A stretch of 64,000 nucleotides of DNA from Albula goreensis (Eukaryota > Chordata > Actinopteri > Albuliformes > Albulidae). This document shows positions 24,071-35,670 of the stretch, in pieces. Every line of letters starts with the position of its first letter. The first letter of the stretch is position 1. The notes under the pieces are model-generated. The model saw only the letters and a list, made by a program, of their open reading frames with translations, was not told the DNA's origin and searched no databases. The position numbers and the translations under genes were made by a program. The stretch covers positions 26,542,406 to 26,606,405 of the forward strand of contig CM040745.1 of NCBI GenBank assembly GCA_022829145.1, written 5' to 3'.

Positions 24071-26600
24071 TTATTCTCCCTTTACAGAAGACAGTCATTT
24101 TGGCAGAACACAGTCACATACATTTTGGTCTTATTTAATGACTCTTTCTAGCCACAATATCACATGCAAATATCAAATGAAAAATTCAATTTCTGCCAAT
24201 GTGGGTACTTAAATGTAAAGCAGCAATACATTGATTTGGACAATAAATAAAAATATGTAATCTCCTCTCATAATTGCTTTTTGTTCTACAGGTTTCACTG
24301 CAGACGGGAAAATAAAACATTTGGCTACTGCAATTAGTATTCTGCATTTGGCATAAATTGTCCTCAAAATGCCTGAGTAAAACTGTTTCATTTAATGCAT
24401 TGGCCTTGCTGGCCTTGTCTAATTGTCCGGTGTGATGACATCAGCACAGATCTGTGCCCACATCACTAATGGGAGAGAGGGCAAAGGCTGACTCTCCTTA
24501 AGTCCAATTAATTCAAATGTTATGTCAAAAATATGAATTTTGAATCCCTAAAAACACTAAGACGAGATTACTGTAGGTTGGTCCACTGAGAAGGACTTAC
24601 ATAACAAAGACCAGCTGAGAGCAGACAGTCAGCGAGCTCTGGATCTGACAGCACTCAGGGTAAAGTAGCAGGTGTAACCTCTAACAAGGGAAGCCTCTGT
24701 CACAGCACACACGCATACACATAATCACATAAACACACATGTATGCGTGCGTACAAGCGCATGCTGATGTGTTTGAGGATTAAACAAACAGGGCAATTGA
24801 AGCTCGCAGCTGAACCACCAGGGGTTTGTAAGATGATCTCATGTGTACTGAATGCTCCCATTGCTGTTTCATCTAAAATGACTGATATGTTTCTGATCAA
24901 GGAGGACGATGCTCTAGTGTCAGCCCAGGTCTGATTGAGAGGCAGAGGAGCACCTGTGCACTCTGATCACGCCACCTCCAGCAGCAAAAATGGAGCTACT
25001 GTACAGCAACATAGTGGTGGCCTCCACTATAGACACTCAATCTCTTACGGAGTGTCTGGATAGCTTTGTCAAGCTTTCCTTGCTGAGCAAACCTTGAAGC
25101 AGATTTCTAAACATGACTTTGGTTGGCTAGGGCATTTTATATTTCACATATAATACTCCGCAATACTTGTGAATTTTCTGAAATAGTAACTGACCTAAAA
25201 GAGTAGAAAGCACATCCATGGAAGTTGGACAGAGATAAACCACACCAGAGTGAAAAACTAGTCAAACTAAGTTATGAGCCAGACAATAAGGCTGTCACAC
25301 GAGTGATTCTGAACAGACCACAGGCCTGCCCTGCCTCAGGGCCATGGTCTGTTAAGGGTGAGTGAGACCAGAGCTGATCTACATGGACTGCATGGTCCCT
25401 GGGGTTTCAGCCCAATCTGGCAGCCATGCATACTAGGTACTGGCCCTCTGAACAACCATGCCATATTACAGAAACAACCACCCAGACTCTATCCAAAACA
25501 TACACTTCACTAAAATTACAAGAGGTGTGTTTTGAGAGGAGGTGCAGGATACCATAGGCTAAAAAACATCCAATAGCTGTAGGAGGATGAAAAAATGGAA
25601 TCTTGAGAAGTATACTTTACATTGGTCATTTTATTATTCTCAGTCACCAGACCCAAATTAAGTCCTGCTGAAGTACTCTGCATTTTTTTCTGCAGAAAAA
25701 AATGTTTTGTTTTTTTTTTGATAATTTCAAACTGCACTTGCATACTAACCAAGGTGGCATGGAAGTAGATTAAAAAAGGATCAGCAGCCCAAACAGTTGT
25801 CTGTGCAGAATCTTGAGCTCTAAGTCACCTCATCACTAAGCACTGAGCCTACTACTGCACTTCTCCAAGTGCTAAGTGTTAGAGCAAATTTAACATTGCT
25901 TAAATTTTTTCTCTGAATTATTATGTCTCCAGTGCTATTACTGAATATTCTGTACATGCATGCTTTAACATGTGGATAAATTCCCCAAATACCAGCAAAA
26001 CTAAATTGATGCCAGTAAGGAGACAGACCTGATGATCATACTATAAGCATGCTGCAAAATATTTAACAGGGACAGTATGTGGACATTTGTACAGTTTTCA
26101 GGCGGTATAGTTCATATGATGGCCATTCACCATCAGTCATTCTTAAGGATGCCTCAACCTGATCAGATCTGTGATGTTATTGTCACAAGACATCTCTGTA
26201 TTGAGGCAAACGTGACAGTGTACTTTCATACCCTAATACATAACCAAATTCAGAACATTCTTGGTGAATTCCCAGACCAAGTGCTGTACCTCTGCTACAG
26301 AAATATTTACTGACATATATCATTACAAAATAAAAGTAAAAATACTGAAGCTTTTGAATATTAATTTTGCACAGAGGAAGACAGACTCTGAGTAGGCTGA
26401 AAGCTGACTTAGTTATAGTTAAAAATCTTGAACATACTGTATCATACTGTGAATTTTGATCATCATGCCATTTAGTGAAATTTAATTACAGCAATGTAAA
26501 TTATGTATTAAGGACTCTTTGTACATGCACATTCACAGCTAAAACACAAATGTGTGTTTTTAAATCACAGTACCATATTTTATTGCTATTGTTTTATTTT
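24071..26600. other. Non-coding stretch with CA-rich tract
   Basis: AT-rich sequence with a degenerate CA/GC-alternating tract at about 24700-24765 and a T-rich run near 25710-25720. An octamer-type ATGCAAAT word lies near 24165. No gene was recognised. Confidence 0.5.
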
Positions 26601-26604
26601 GTAG

Positions 26605-26642
26605 AAAATATTTTGCAGAGGACACCACTCAAACCTGCTCAG
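26605..26642 (+). other. Possible 38-bp mini-exon
   Basis: A strong acceptor (ttgctattgttttattttgtag) ends at 26604 and a perfect donor (ctcag|gtaagt) begins at 26643, bracketing 38 bp. The interval is open in one frame (ENILQRTPLKPAQ). Its length is not a multiple of three. A second, internal acceptor (ttttgcag, ending at 26618) would shorten it to 24 bp. Splice-site quality is above most others in the window, but cryptic exons of this kind occur by chance in long introns, and the host transcript is unknown. Confidence 0.2.
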
Positions 26643-28900
26643 GTAAGTGAAATAGCACAGCAGTAAGAGGACGATAAAGTACATGTTACACAAGATAAAA
26701 TCCTTCAGTTCTTTAGAGAGTAACATTTGTTTATGTGCAAATCTTATTTCTCACAACCTCTGTAATATCCTGCTTTCAAATAAATTTCACTGCATTTCTG
26801 TGGATTTTAAAATGTTTTTGTGCTGATATCTTTAAAAGTGTCATGGAATGTGTCAAAATAGACAACAATGTGAAAGTATGGACTGCTCCATTCAAAAGAG
26901 TTTCAAAAGGCAGCTACAAAGTTCATTCTCTACATCTACTGAAACCATCTCTGTTGCCATGCCAGCTCAGTGTGAGGGTGCTATATTTAGATGTCCATGA
27001 TTATGAGGCTTTTCACACATCCCAACAAAGATAAAGAGGAGGTATACATAGCAACCTATCTATTGTCTGTCACTCTGTCAGTCTGCTATTAACCAGCAAG
27101 GTGTCAAGCTGAAAGCCATAAATCTGGAGCCAGAGTTTTTGTACACTGTTACCCCTAACATTAAAAGCAATGTAGAAACAACTACTTATGAAATTATTCT
27201 GTAATTCCTCCCAAAACTGTAGAGTAAAGAGCCAAATGAAGAAAGTCTTTTCCCAAACATTAAGGAGGACACTGTATATGGGCACTGAGTGTGTCATTGA
27301 AGGTGTCTAGCTTATAAAAAGTATACTTCAGTCCCACTTGCTGCCTAAACTATACAAACGCTTCTTTTTAAAAATTAAGATTCTGTGAAAATATAATTTT
27401 CTTTTTCAAAGACACTTACTCTTTGAGGTTACACATCTAACCCTACTCACCTACTACACCCACCTTTTCCATTATGGTAAATTTGTGTTACTTCCACTTA
27501 AAGATGCCATTTCTACCAACTTAAAGAGTCCATAATGCTGCGGTTATGTCCAACAGTTTTCTCTTTCTAGGTCAGTGCTATGGCCTGGCTTTCTAACCAC
27601 TCAAAACTATACATCAACACAGTAAATATATCTTTATGTGACTTTAATGGTCAACATTTTTCAATCACAAACAAAATAACAATCCTCGGTAAGATCTATT
27701 TGCTTGAAATGAACAGAATGGTGTTGCTTTCACTGAATCAATTTAAAGCACATAGTAAGCATATTTTAATTCTTGGAAGAATGAACACCCTACAAAAAGC
27801 AGAGAAATGGAAGGCTAACACAGAGAGTGGGATATGTTAACTAAAGGACAGTCCTGGAAAACCTATAAAACATTGCTTTAAGGAAAACATACCCTAACTG
27901 TGCTTATAAATATGTTGAAACATTATGTTAATCTGATATGTAATGGGCATTATTTTAAATGAGGCTATTGTCCTTCTTTCTATTGTCAATTTATCTACAA
28001 TCCTTGTCTATACTTCCTTTTGTTTTCTGAGTTCCCACTAGTTCAGTATTCTTCCTAGTTTCCCATGTTATTTTCTTATTATTTCAATTATTTGTGTATC
28101 AATATCTTAGAAAATATAAAAAATAAAAAATAAGAGCAAATTTAGACTTTAACTAAATATGAGACAGAACCCAGGCCCCACTGCATAAGGTTTAAAACAT
28201 ACAAAACAGGCAGATACTTAAGAGTCCAGTATTGAGACCATACCATACAACTAGGGTCCCCAGCTCTGAAATAATTAAGTTCTTTCAATCTCTTACTTTC
28301 CTTACTTCACTTATTAATTTTTGTTATTACTATGCATATTTTGCACTGCCACTATGAGTGGTTTCTTGCCTGAAATATGAACGAAAATGGTGAAAATGCC
28401 TAAAAAACGATTGCTGTCATCCGTGAATGCTATATGTGCCCTTTCAGTGTAAGTGCACACTTATGGCTTTGGCCTCCATCATGCGGGATAACCTGAGTGA
28501 CTCTGTCCACTGATAAATCATGGTCCACAATGGGAAGCAATTACATTACAGTGCAAGACCTTATCAATCACCATCCACTGCAGCATTGAGTGGCTCCTCC
28601 ATAACCACAGCCACCTAGGAGCTCTTTTACTTTGCTGCCATACCCCATCAGCAATGAAGCACCAAATTATTACCAGAGGTGAACCCAAGATTAGTCAGAA
28701 TTAAAAAATACAAGTAGCTACCCCCCGCCCACACCTCTACCACTGGCCCATACTGTTCAGTGCTGGCTTTGAAATGTACCAGAATATGGATTGAATGGAT
28801 AAATGCAATAGCAGAACAGGATATGTGCTTCTACTTTACAACTAGATTTCACAACATACCCTAATTCTGAGCAAAGTACTAGTGCTGCATGCTTATGCTG
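26643..28900. other. Non-coding stretch, nothing identified
   Basis: AT-rich sequence with open frames up to 99 codons (26735-27034) that show no domain or splice support. No repeat family was recognised. Confidence 0.5.
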
Positions 28901-28919
28901 TTTTTTACTTAATAATTTG

Positions 28920-29340
28920 CTCACAGCATCTAATTTTTCTCAACCTCCTCACCAAACTATTTCCTCATTCAATCTTTCATCCACTGAACACATTTTCCCT
29001 CTATAATGCTTCCAATCTCTCTACTTCAAATGCTTAAACCCCACCAAATATTGGTTTTCTCTTCTCCCACTTTCTCTCCCACTTACCCTGTCACCATTCA
29101 CATGCACTCTGACCTTTTTTTCACTCATCCACTGCCACTCCATATTCAATAAATTGTCACCCACACAATCACTCACCCTCTCATACTGTCACCCACCATT
29201 CACTCATGCACCTTCTCATCCACTATCTCACCCTCTCACCCACTATCTCATCTTCCTGCTTACTCACTCTCCCACTTCTCCATCCTCTGACCCTGTCACA
29301 TACCTACCCACTCACTACCAGGCTCACTGCTTCACCTTCA
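28920..29340. repeat. Polypyrimidine-biased CACT/CACC/CTCA degenerate repeat
   Basis: For about 400 bp the plus strand is strongly pyrimidine-biased, with recurring CACTCA, CTCACC, TCACCCAC and CATCCAC words. This suggests an eroded minisatellite with a unit of about 10-20 bp. Strand asymmetry of this length can form triplex or open structures. Open frames at 29154-29463 are Ser/Thr/Pro/His low-complexity products of the repeat. Confidence 0.6.
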
Positions 29341-29599
29341 GCTAGCATGCTCTGCAATGCTACAAGTGATTTGCAGTTATCCATTAGGAGCGATGGCCTC
29401 AGCAACGCCTGCACAGTGCTGAAGGGTCAGTTCTTATTTTTAAACACCAGGCCTGACAGGTAGAGCTGTGGAAGTATTTCACACTGCTGGCACAGACACT
29501 GACGCCAGCTTCAGAGGAACCCAACCGAATGGGTGCTCCAGACCGTCGCCTGCTTATCTGCACATTCCAGAGTCAGTCAGCAGGGAAACGGTAAGAGAC

Positions 29600-29650
29600 C
29601 GTACATGCATGTGCGTCCGTGTGTGTATGTGTGCATGCATGTGTAGACGG
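29600..29650. repeat. TG/CATG-alternating tract
   Basis: Degenerate TG dinucleotide tract with catgcatgtgcgtccgtgtg and gtgtgcatgcatgtg words. Low-complexity alternating sequence with Z-DNA potential. Confidence 0.65.
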
Positions 29651-29989
29651 GTATCTAGAGACAGAATGAGGTGAGTCACATCTTTAGTTGATGGCTCGTA
29701 GATCTCCATGACTGCAGAGCGACAGAGCAAATGGCAGCTGGGCATTGGGAGAACGCCCCTGAACGGTAAACAAGGCCCTGACCGAACCACTGTCTGGACT
29801 CTTGTGGGCCTGTCAGAGCAGAAATTTGGCAGTCAGGCCATGCTGCAGCACCTGGGCAGCCCCCCCTCCTCAAGGCTGGGGTTCATTTTCTTTGGGACAG
29901 AAACAATAAAAAAACATTGGGACAGAGCATACATAATGAAATCCCTCTCCCCTCTGCTTTGGTGAAAAAAGTAAAGTGCTCAAGTAAAC

Positions 29990-30140
29990 CACATTCCAAA
30001 GCATGACCTTCACGTTTTTTCATCATCTGCAATGCAGTAATTAGCTCTACCTGATGGCGGCAACCATCCTTAATATTTTTTCAATATAACGGTCAACACT
30101 GCACTGACTCGTGCCTGTCTGCCCCAAAAACCCTATACTT
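29990..30140. promoter_or_regulatory. Possible conserved non-coding element
   Basis: A short unique block with a homeodomain core (cagtaattagctc) followed by acctgatggcggcaacc and CpG-containing words (aacggtcaac). No open frame of note. The call is weak and based on texture. Confidence 0.15.
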
Positions 30141-30252
30141 TGAAAGACTTACAAAAATGACTACCGCATTAAAGCCATTCATTTGTCGGTGATGCTGCCA
30201 TTTTTGTTCCTGCCATGTTTTGTTTCTGCTGCGTCTTTATCAAAGTTGGCCA

Positions 30253-30375
30253 TGTAGCAACGGTTCAGGCGCTGGGCTTGTAGCCAGAAGGTTGTAGGTG
30301 TGATTCCCAGGTGGGGCATTATATGGTATCCTTTAGCAAGGTGACTAACCTGAGCTGCTTCAGTAAGTATACATA
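30253..30375 (+). mobile_element. V-SINE-type element, head and central body, plus orientation
   Basis: The 5' tRNA-like head includes an A-box-like cggttcaggcgctggg and a B-box-like ggttgtaggtgtgattccc. It is followed by a central body with the diagnostic ctttagcaaggtgactaacc and gcttcagtaagtat motifs of fish V-SINEs. The conserved 3' tail (ctctggataagagc) is not seen after 30375, where the sequence becomes unrelated AT-rich DNA. The B-box keeps the GATTCC core. The insertion is decayed and unlikely to be transcribed. Confidence 0.75.
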
Positions 30376-32537
30376 ACAATAAGTGACTCATACTGTGCTG
30401 CAAATGTACAATATGTAGGCTTGAGTCACATCATGTATGGGAATCTGCCCAGCAAATCATAACCTACACAGTTCATGTCAAAGGATGGTCAAGCTTGTAA
30501 ATAAATATGATATGAGAAGATGATAAATGGGAATCTAAATGTGACCAACTATATACACTGTCATTCTTTTGTTCATATGTCATATTTTCACCAGTATAAC
30601 TGAACTTCCTTTTTTAAACCTGGTAGAATACCTGGTATTCTATAAATATTCTTAACTTGGACTAAAAAAAAAGTTAACTTGGGCCAAAGAAAAATAATTT
30701 TATGGAATTGCACAATTTTACAGAGAAATATGTGTGTGTTGAATGCCATATGTAGAGCATAGAGTGCATACACTACCACTCCAGATGGCCAGCCCATGAG
30801 TGGTCATACACAAAATTATGCAACACAGGAGTTTGTCCCTGGGAAAGAATTTCTGCAACTGGCAAAAAATACTTGTGGCTGTTAAGTTATTAATTGATAA
30901 GTAACAGATTACAGTAATTTATTATCAAAATGAATTCAACAGCTAAGTGAATGTCTTTGTAATAGTTTAAAGGCACAGAGCCATATTCAATTCAAATAAC
31001 TGATCCACTCAAACACATATTTTACAGATTCATATGGATAACAGTTCTTGTCATGTGAAGGTAAGAAATGATAACTGAGGCCCACTTTATTGTATTTTGC
31101 ACATTGTTTCAAATGTATGCATTACATTCTATGGTATTATAAAGTTATCTGAAAAACTAATATTAAAATGTATGTGTTACATTCTATGGTATTATAAAGT
31201 TATGAAAAACTAATATTCAGTTGGTGGTTGTTGCCATAATTACACACATTTTTGTAACTGTTGTGTGTGCTGTGATTCAAAACAATTCTTTGTTTGAAGA
31301 ATATGCTTGGAGTGTGAAATGGCAATAAGCACATCAAATGAAAGGTTGGCCCAAAATCAATAAGTAAATCTTTAGAGCCAGTACTTAAAGATGCAGAACA
31401 GAGATTTATGAGAAGTAAAATGGCAGCTGAACACAGTTAAGACAAGTTATAGGCATTCGTTTTCATAAATTTGTTTCTGAAGTTACTCCTCTATTGGTAA
31501 AATAACTTAGCTGAACAAAACTAACAACTCCCACACTTCAGATATGAAATCTTTCCATGGTTATCTCCACCATCAATGCTGATGTTTCAAAGCCCTGGAC
31601 ACCACAACAGGTATCTCACAGTATCGATTGTTCTTTCACTCACCACATTGGTTGTTCTTGATGGCTGAGCGTATTCGCCGCTCTACAATCCTGACAAACA
31701 AGTGTGTGTCCATTGAAGTGGCCCTCACATTCACCGTTATGACTTTGCTCCTCTTAAACTTACTCACTCTTTAAACCTCGGGCTCAGAAAACTCCACCTC
31801 CTCGCCATTCTATAAATACAGCTTTTCTATTGGACAATGATCATTTTCAGAAAGAAAGCAGGCACTTGTACACTCTTGAAATAGCAAGTTTACTGCCCCT
31901 AATGTTGGTATATGAATACAGACAGGGCTTTTTAGATGGTATTTTAATAAAAGTCCAAGTAATGCGGAAATGCCGGGCAGGAAATGTGGTTGGAATATCT
32001 TTTTTATGGAAGCACTTATGTCTAACTATCCAACTATATTGTTACAAGGAGCAAAGCACCACAACTCATGCATTTATAAGATCATAACACAATATTAAAT
32101 CACAGAACAAACAACTCAGTTACAACCAGTTACAATCATGCCAAATTAACTAAACTATGATTATTCTGGACAGGCGAGGAATAAAAATAAACAACTATGC
32201 TCCTGTAGAAAAACATGGTAGTCTCTTTACTGTGAAACATCTCAGGGTAAAGCAGAACATACCACCAGTTAAAGCCACATTTACCCTGCATTCAGAGCAT
32301 ATTTCTTTTTTTATATGACTTTGTTGACCTTACATTCACACTTACTGTAATATGAGACCGATATCTGAGTCATGTGTTTAGACCATGCTTGCATCCTGAA
32401 ATGATATGCATTTGAGAATTAGCTGAGATCACACATATCTGTGCTATCCATCAATAGGTAGACAGCAGACAGTAACAATCACACCACAAACATATTGATG
32501 GCACACTCAATCATGCTTCTTTCCAATTCCTATTATA

Positions 32538-32538
<1 letters not shown>
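30376..32538. other. Non-coding stretch with one tandem duplication
   Basis: AT-rich sequence containing the 55-bp tandem duplication at 31111-31217, listed separately. Otherwise there is no recognised feature, and only short open frames. Confidence 0.5.
31111..31217. repeat. Tandem duplication, two copies of a 55-bp unit
   Basis: Two adjacent copies share ttacattctatggtattata and aaaaactaatatt. The second copy has lost two bases (tatctgaaaa versus tatgaaaa) and carries a two-base change near its start. High identity points to a recent local duplication. Confidence 0.88.

Positions 32539-32608
<70 letters not shown>
32539..32608. repeat. (CA)35 perfect microsatellite
   Basis: An uninterrupted run of about 35 CA units, 70 bp, the longest and purest in the window. 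Runs this pure are highly length-variable and prone to slippage and sequencing error. No gene is affected. Confidence 0.97.
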
Positions 32609-32610
<2 letters not shown>

Positions 32611-33590
32611 ATTAAGCACATAATTCTGGCATGACACTACTGGCTGTCAGATTTACTTCAAATGAAACTGGTGTAAAAATATTCTGGAATTTTACCACAG
32701 GCAATCTTTTGTGCACTAATGTCCACAGTTCATCTCACATATTTGTGGTATTGAGGATGTTAGAGATGCCTTTAAATCAATAGCAAATTGACACCTTGAA
32801 CAACAGATGACCACAGTTTTCATCCAATCAGTAGCCCTGTTTATGCAGCTGAGCCCTGCCCTGCTGGACTATACAGATGTGTACATCAGAGCAACTGGAC
32901 CACCCTGCCTTCGACATCCTCCTGCTTTCATTTTATGGATGCAAATCTGAACTGAGACCTCTTGCCAAGAATCCGGGCAGTTAATCAACTGGGCATGCAT
33001 CCACATCTGATTGCTTAGTAGTACAATGCATTTGCCTTTTTGTCCTTGGTTACAGAGCCAAACTTAACAATGTTTTTGAAATTATAATCATCCTCACACA
33101 GCCCGTTTCCAAAGTCTGAAGTCTGATGTCTGGATGGGAGAGCATAGTGCTGAAAACAAGAACCTACAATCAGGCCAGGAAGAAATGTATGCAATTCCAT
33201 TAATTATACTGGGAGATGTGACTATCTAGTGGACAAACCAAAGGATTAAGCAGCAAAAGGTCTGCAAAAGAGAACATAGGCTTGCAGAAATGAAGAGACA
33301 AAGAGCAGGGGAAAAGAGAACTTCCCCCAAAAGGTCAGCATAAAATGTTGACAAAGCAGTGTAAGTGCCGGGATGAAAGGGGAAGGCTTCCGAGTAAAGG
33401 GGGATGTCAACGATGATGGATGAATCGGAAACTCTGGGACTAATGCAATTTTTTTTACAAAAAACCCCTGGAACATTTCCACCACTTTCTAACAGCATGA
33501 AAAAATCCAGAGCTGTACCAACAGTGGCAGCAGCAGTGCTACAACACTGCCCTGCTGCACTGCAGCAAAAAAAGAAGGCACATAGCACAG
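32609..33590. other. Non-coding stretch, nothing identified
   Basis: AT-rich then mixed sequence. The 180-codon minus-strand open frame at 33226-33768 starts here but is a shadow of the purine-rich tract that follows. No supported feature. Confidence 0.5.
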
Positions 33591-33597
33591 GCTCCTT

Positions 33598-33668
33598 AGA
33601 GCAGGCAGCTGGAGAGGGAGGAAGCAAGACAGAGACAGAGAGGGAGAGAGAGACCAAGAGAGACTGAA
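33598..33668. repeat. GA-rich (purine) simple sequence
   Basis: A purine tract of AGACAGAGA, GGGAGAGAGA and CAAGAGAGA words. On the opposite strand it encodes Leu/Ser low complexity, which accounts for the long minus-strand open frame nearby. Confidence 0.8.
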
Positions 33669-33857
33669 TCCTACGGCAAACACATAGGCCTAGTGAGACA
33701 CAGTACTCCTTGTACCACAAACACACCACACACAGTGGAAGCAGGACACCACTTGCAGTGTCAATCACTCCATACTGTCTTCTCCCAGATATAAAATAAA
33801 CCTAGTCACTTCTCTAATACATTCTGGCAATACAAAGCATTTTTGATATAAGAATAT

Positions 33858-34145
33858 AATGGCCAGGATGTGTGGCACCCGCCTGCCAGTAATCACGGCC
33901 CCTGGCTATGGCAAAATGAAAATCCCGGCCATCACAGCCCAGGAATGGGCATTAGGAGCTCCAGCTAATAAACTAGATTAAACCCAGCAAACTCCCACCC
34001 GCTCTGTCAATTCAACATGCCGCAAGGAGAGTGGCACTCCGCTGCCAGTGTCATAATGAGGCTGTATTGCTTTCCATATGGAACTGCCATACTACGAGAA
34101 GAACAATGCATGCATTCAGCCTGCTTTGAGCCCTTTGTGTGAGAC
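33858..34145. promoter_or_regulatory. Possible conserved non-coding element (strongest by texture)
   Basis: Nearly 290 bp of high-complexity sequence with no simple repeats and words packed like a developmental enhancer. These include gctaataaactagattaaa, a perfect 12-nt palindrome TTCCATATGGAA at 34072-34083, and another, AATGCATGCATT, at 34105-34116. There is no open reading frame of note on either strand. Base composition is more balanced than the AT-rich flanks. Function and conservation are inferred, not shown. Confidence 0.3.
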
Positions 34146-35590
34146 AAATGAACTCTTTTTAAACATACATATTGCCTGAGTAATTATTATGCAACAGCAC
34201 TCTCATAAATGTGCAGTATGTATGTTTAAACACTGTGGTAAAATGCAGTTCTATATTTTTAGGCCTCATGATCAGTCTTTCTTCTCTCATCTACTGTATA
34301 TCATGGTGCATGAGGTCCAGATACCACACAGCTAATCTTTGACCTGTTTATGCTAGCCGTTGTGACATTCCTTATGCTCTGTAGTAGTGAAATGTGATCC
34401 CACGGAAGATGGTAAAGGCTCTGGCTATGTTCATGTAATATTCTTCACACAAATTACTACATGAATGAACAATACATATTGTGTAGGTCTACTATATCTC
34501 TGTACATCATTAAGGAGGAAACAAATTTGTTTGGACAATAGTATTAACACAGTTAAAATGAATACATGCAATAAGTTTGCTTTGCAGCCACATAAGCAGA
34601 GATCTTCCTCAGTGTTAGCTTCTTCTCTAAACAGTGTGATATTAGATGTTTGCTGCATTTTTTGCATCTGTTTTACATTCAATTATCATAATACCCTTAG
34701 AGACTATATGCTCAAGTTTACCACTCCTGCACATGTGCACAGACCTAAATTAAAAGCCAAATGACAACATACATGAGATTGTCAGTTCATGCTCCACATA
34801 CATCAACAACAGCAACAACAAAGCATTTGCAAGTGAGTCCTGTATTTCTAGCCAGTCCATAGAAAGGCAGTGTTTTCCATATGTGTCTATAAAAACAGTC
34901 TACTGCTACACAGAGCAAACAGAGGGCCATGCATCCTCATTGTCTGTGTCAGGAGAAAAGAAGCTGGTGGCATGGAAACAGCAGAGCCTGCGGGCCCACA
35001 ACACATATCAGTGATGACTACACAAAGAGAAGCCAGTGAGGGGCAGCAAGAGAGAAGAAACACGGTAAATGCTTCTGACAGTTGAAAGACAGCCACTGGT
35101 GCCTAGAGGTTGTTTTATTCTTAACAGGACAGCTACACTCTTTCAACTGCACAACACACATTTAAAGAAACATTGTAGCCCAATAATAGGAGCCATGTAT
35201 GTTTCAGTAGGTAGGAGATACACTGATTACACAGGGCACATGGACACTAGAAATTAGATAATTTACCAAATTATGTAATTAAGAGCAAAGGGAAAAACAA
35301 AACCAGAAACCTCAAGACCAGGGTTACCCGCTCATAACTCAACCAATACTGTTAAATAATAATAATTTAATTATTATATAATAATATACAAGGCTACAGC
35401 ATTTGAGTTTAACAAAATACATTCAGTTCTATTTTCTATGACATCAGTTTGGGATCTTGTGACTTCGAGGCATGTACTTTCACTCAGTTACTTGTGGGCA
35501 ATATTCTCCACTTTCACTTCTTGCCCTGGGAATTCTGGTCCCCCGCTGTGAGAGATAACCAAAAAAGGTGGCGAAATAGATCCTGTAACC
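34146..35590. other. Non-coding stretch, nothing identified
   Basis: AT-rich sequence with an ATAATAAT/TTATTATT near-palindromic patch around 35358-35390. Open frames are short and antisense-overlapping. Confidence 0.5.
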
Positions 35591-35597
35591 AAGTAAC

Positions 35598-35670
35598 TGC
35601 AGAGAGAGACAGGCAGAGAGAGTCACAGAGAGAGACACAGAGGGGGTGGGGTGGGGTGGGGGGTTGGAGA
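35598..35670 (+). repeat. GA-rich tract ending in a G-quadruplex-capable (GGGGT)n run
   Basis: Purine words (agagagagacaggcagagag) lead into four G-runs at 35642-35663, namely GGGGG, GGGG, GGGG and GGGGGG separated by single T. This satisfies the strict four-run short-loop definition of an intramolecular G-quadruplex on the plus strand. It may be structural noise from a simple repeat or a regulatory element. Confidence 0.9.

Noticed and set aside
30253-30320. tRNA gene
   Set aside because: The A- and B-box-like words belong to the tRNA-derived head of a SINE; no cloverleaf with an intact acceptor stem could be drawn.
33226-33768. 180-codon minus-strand open frame, the longest in the window
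   Set aside because: Leu/Ser/Cys-rich shadow of the GA-rich tract at 33598-33668 with no domain, no splice support and no upstream context.
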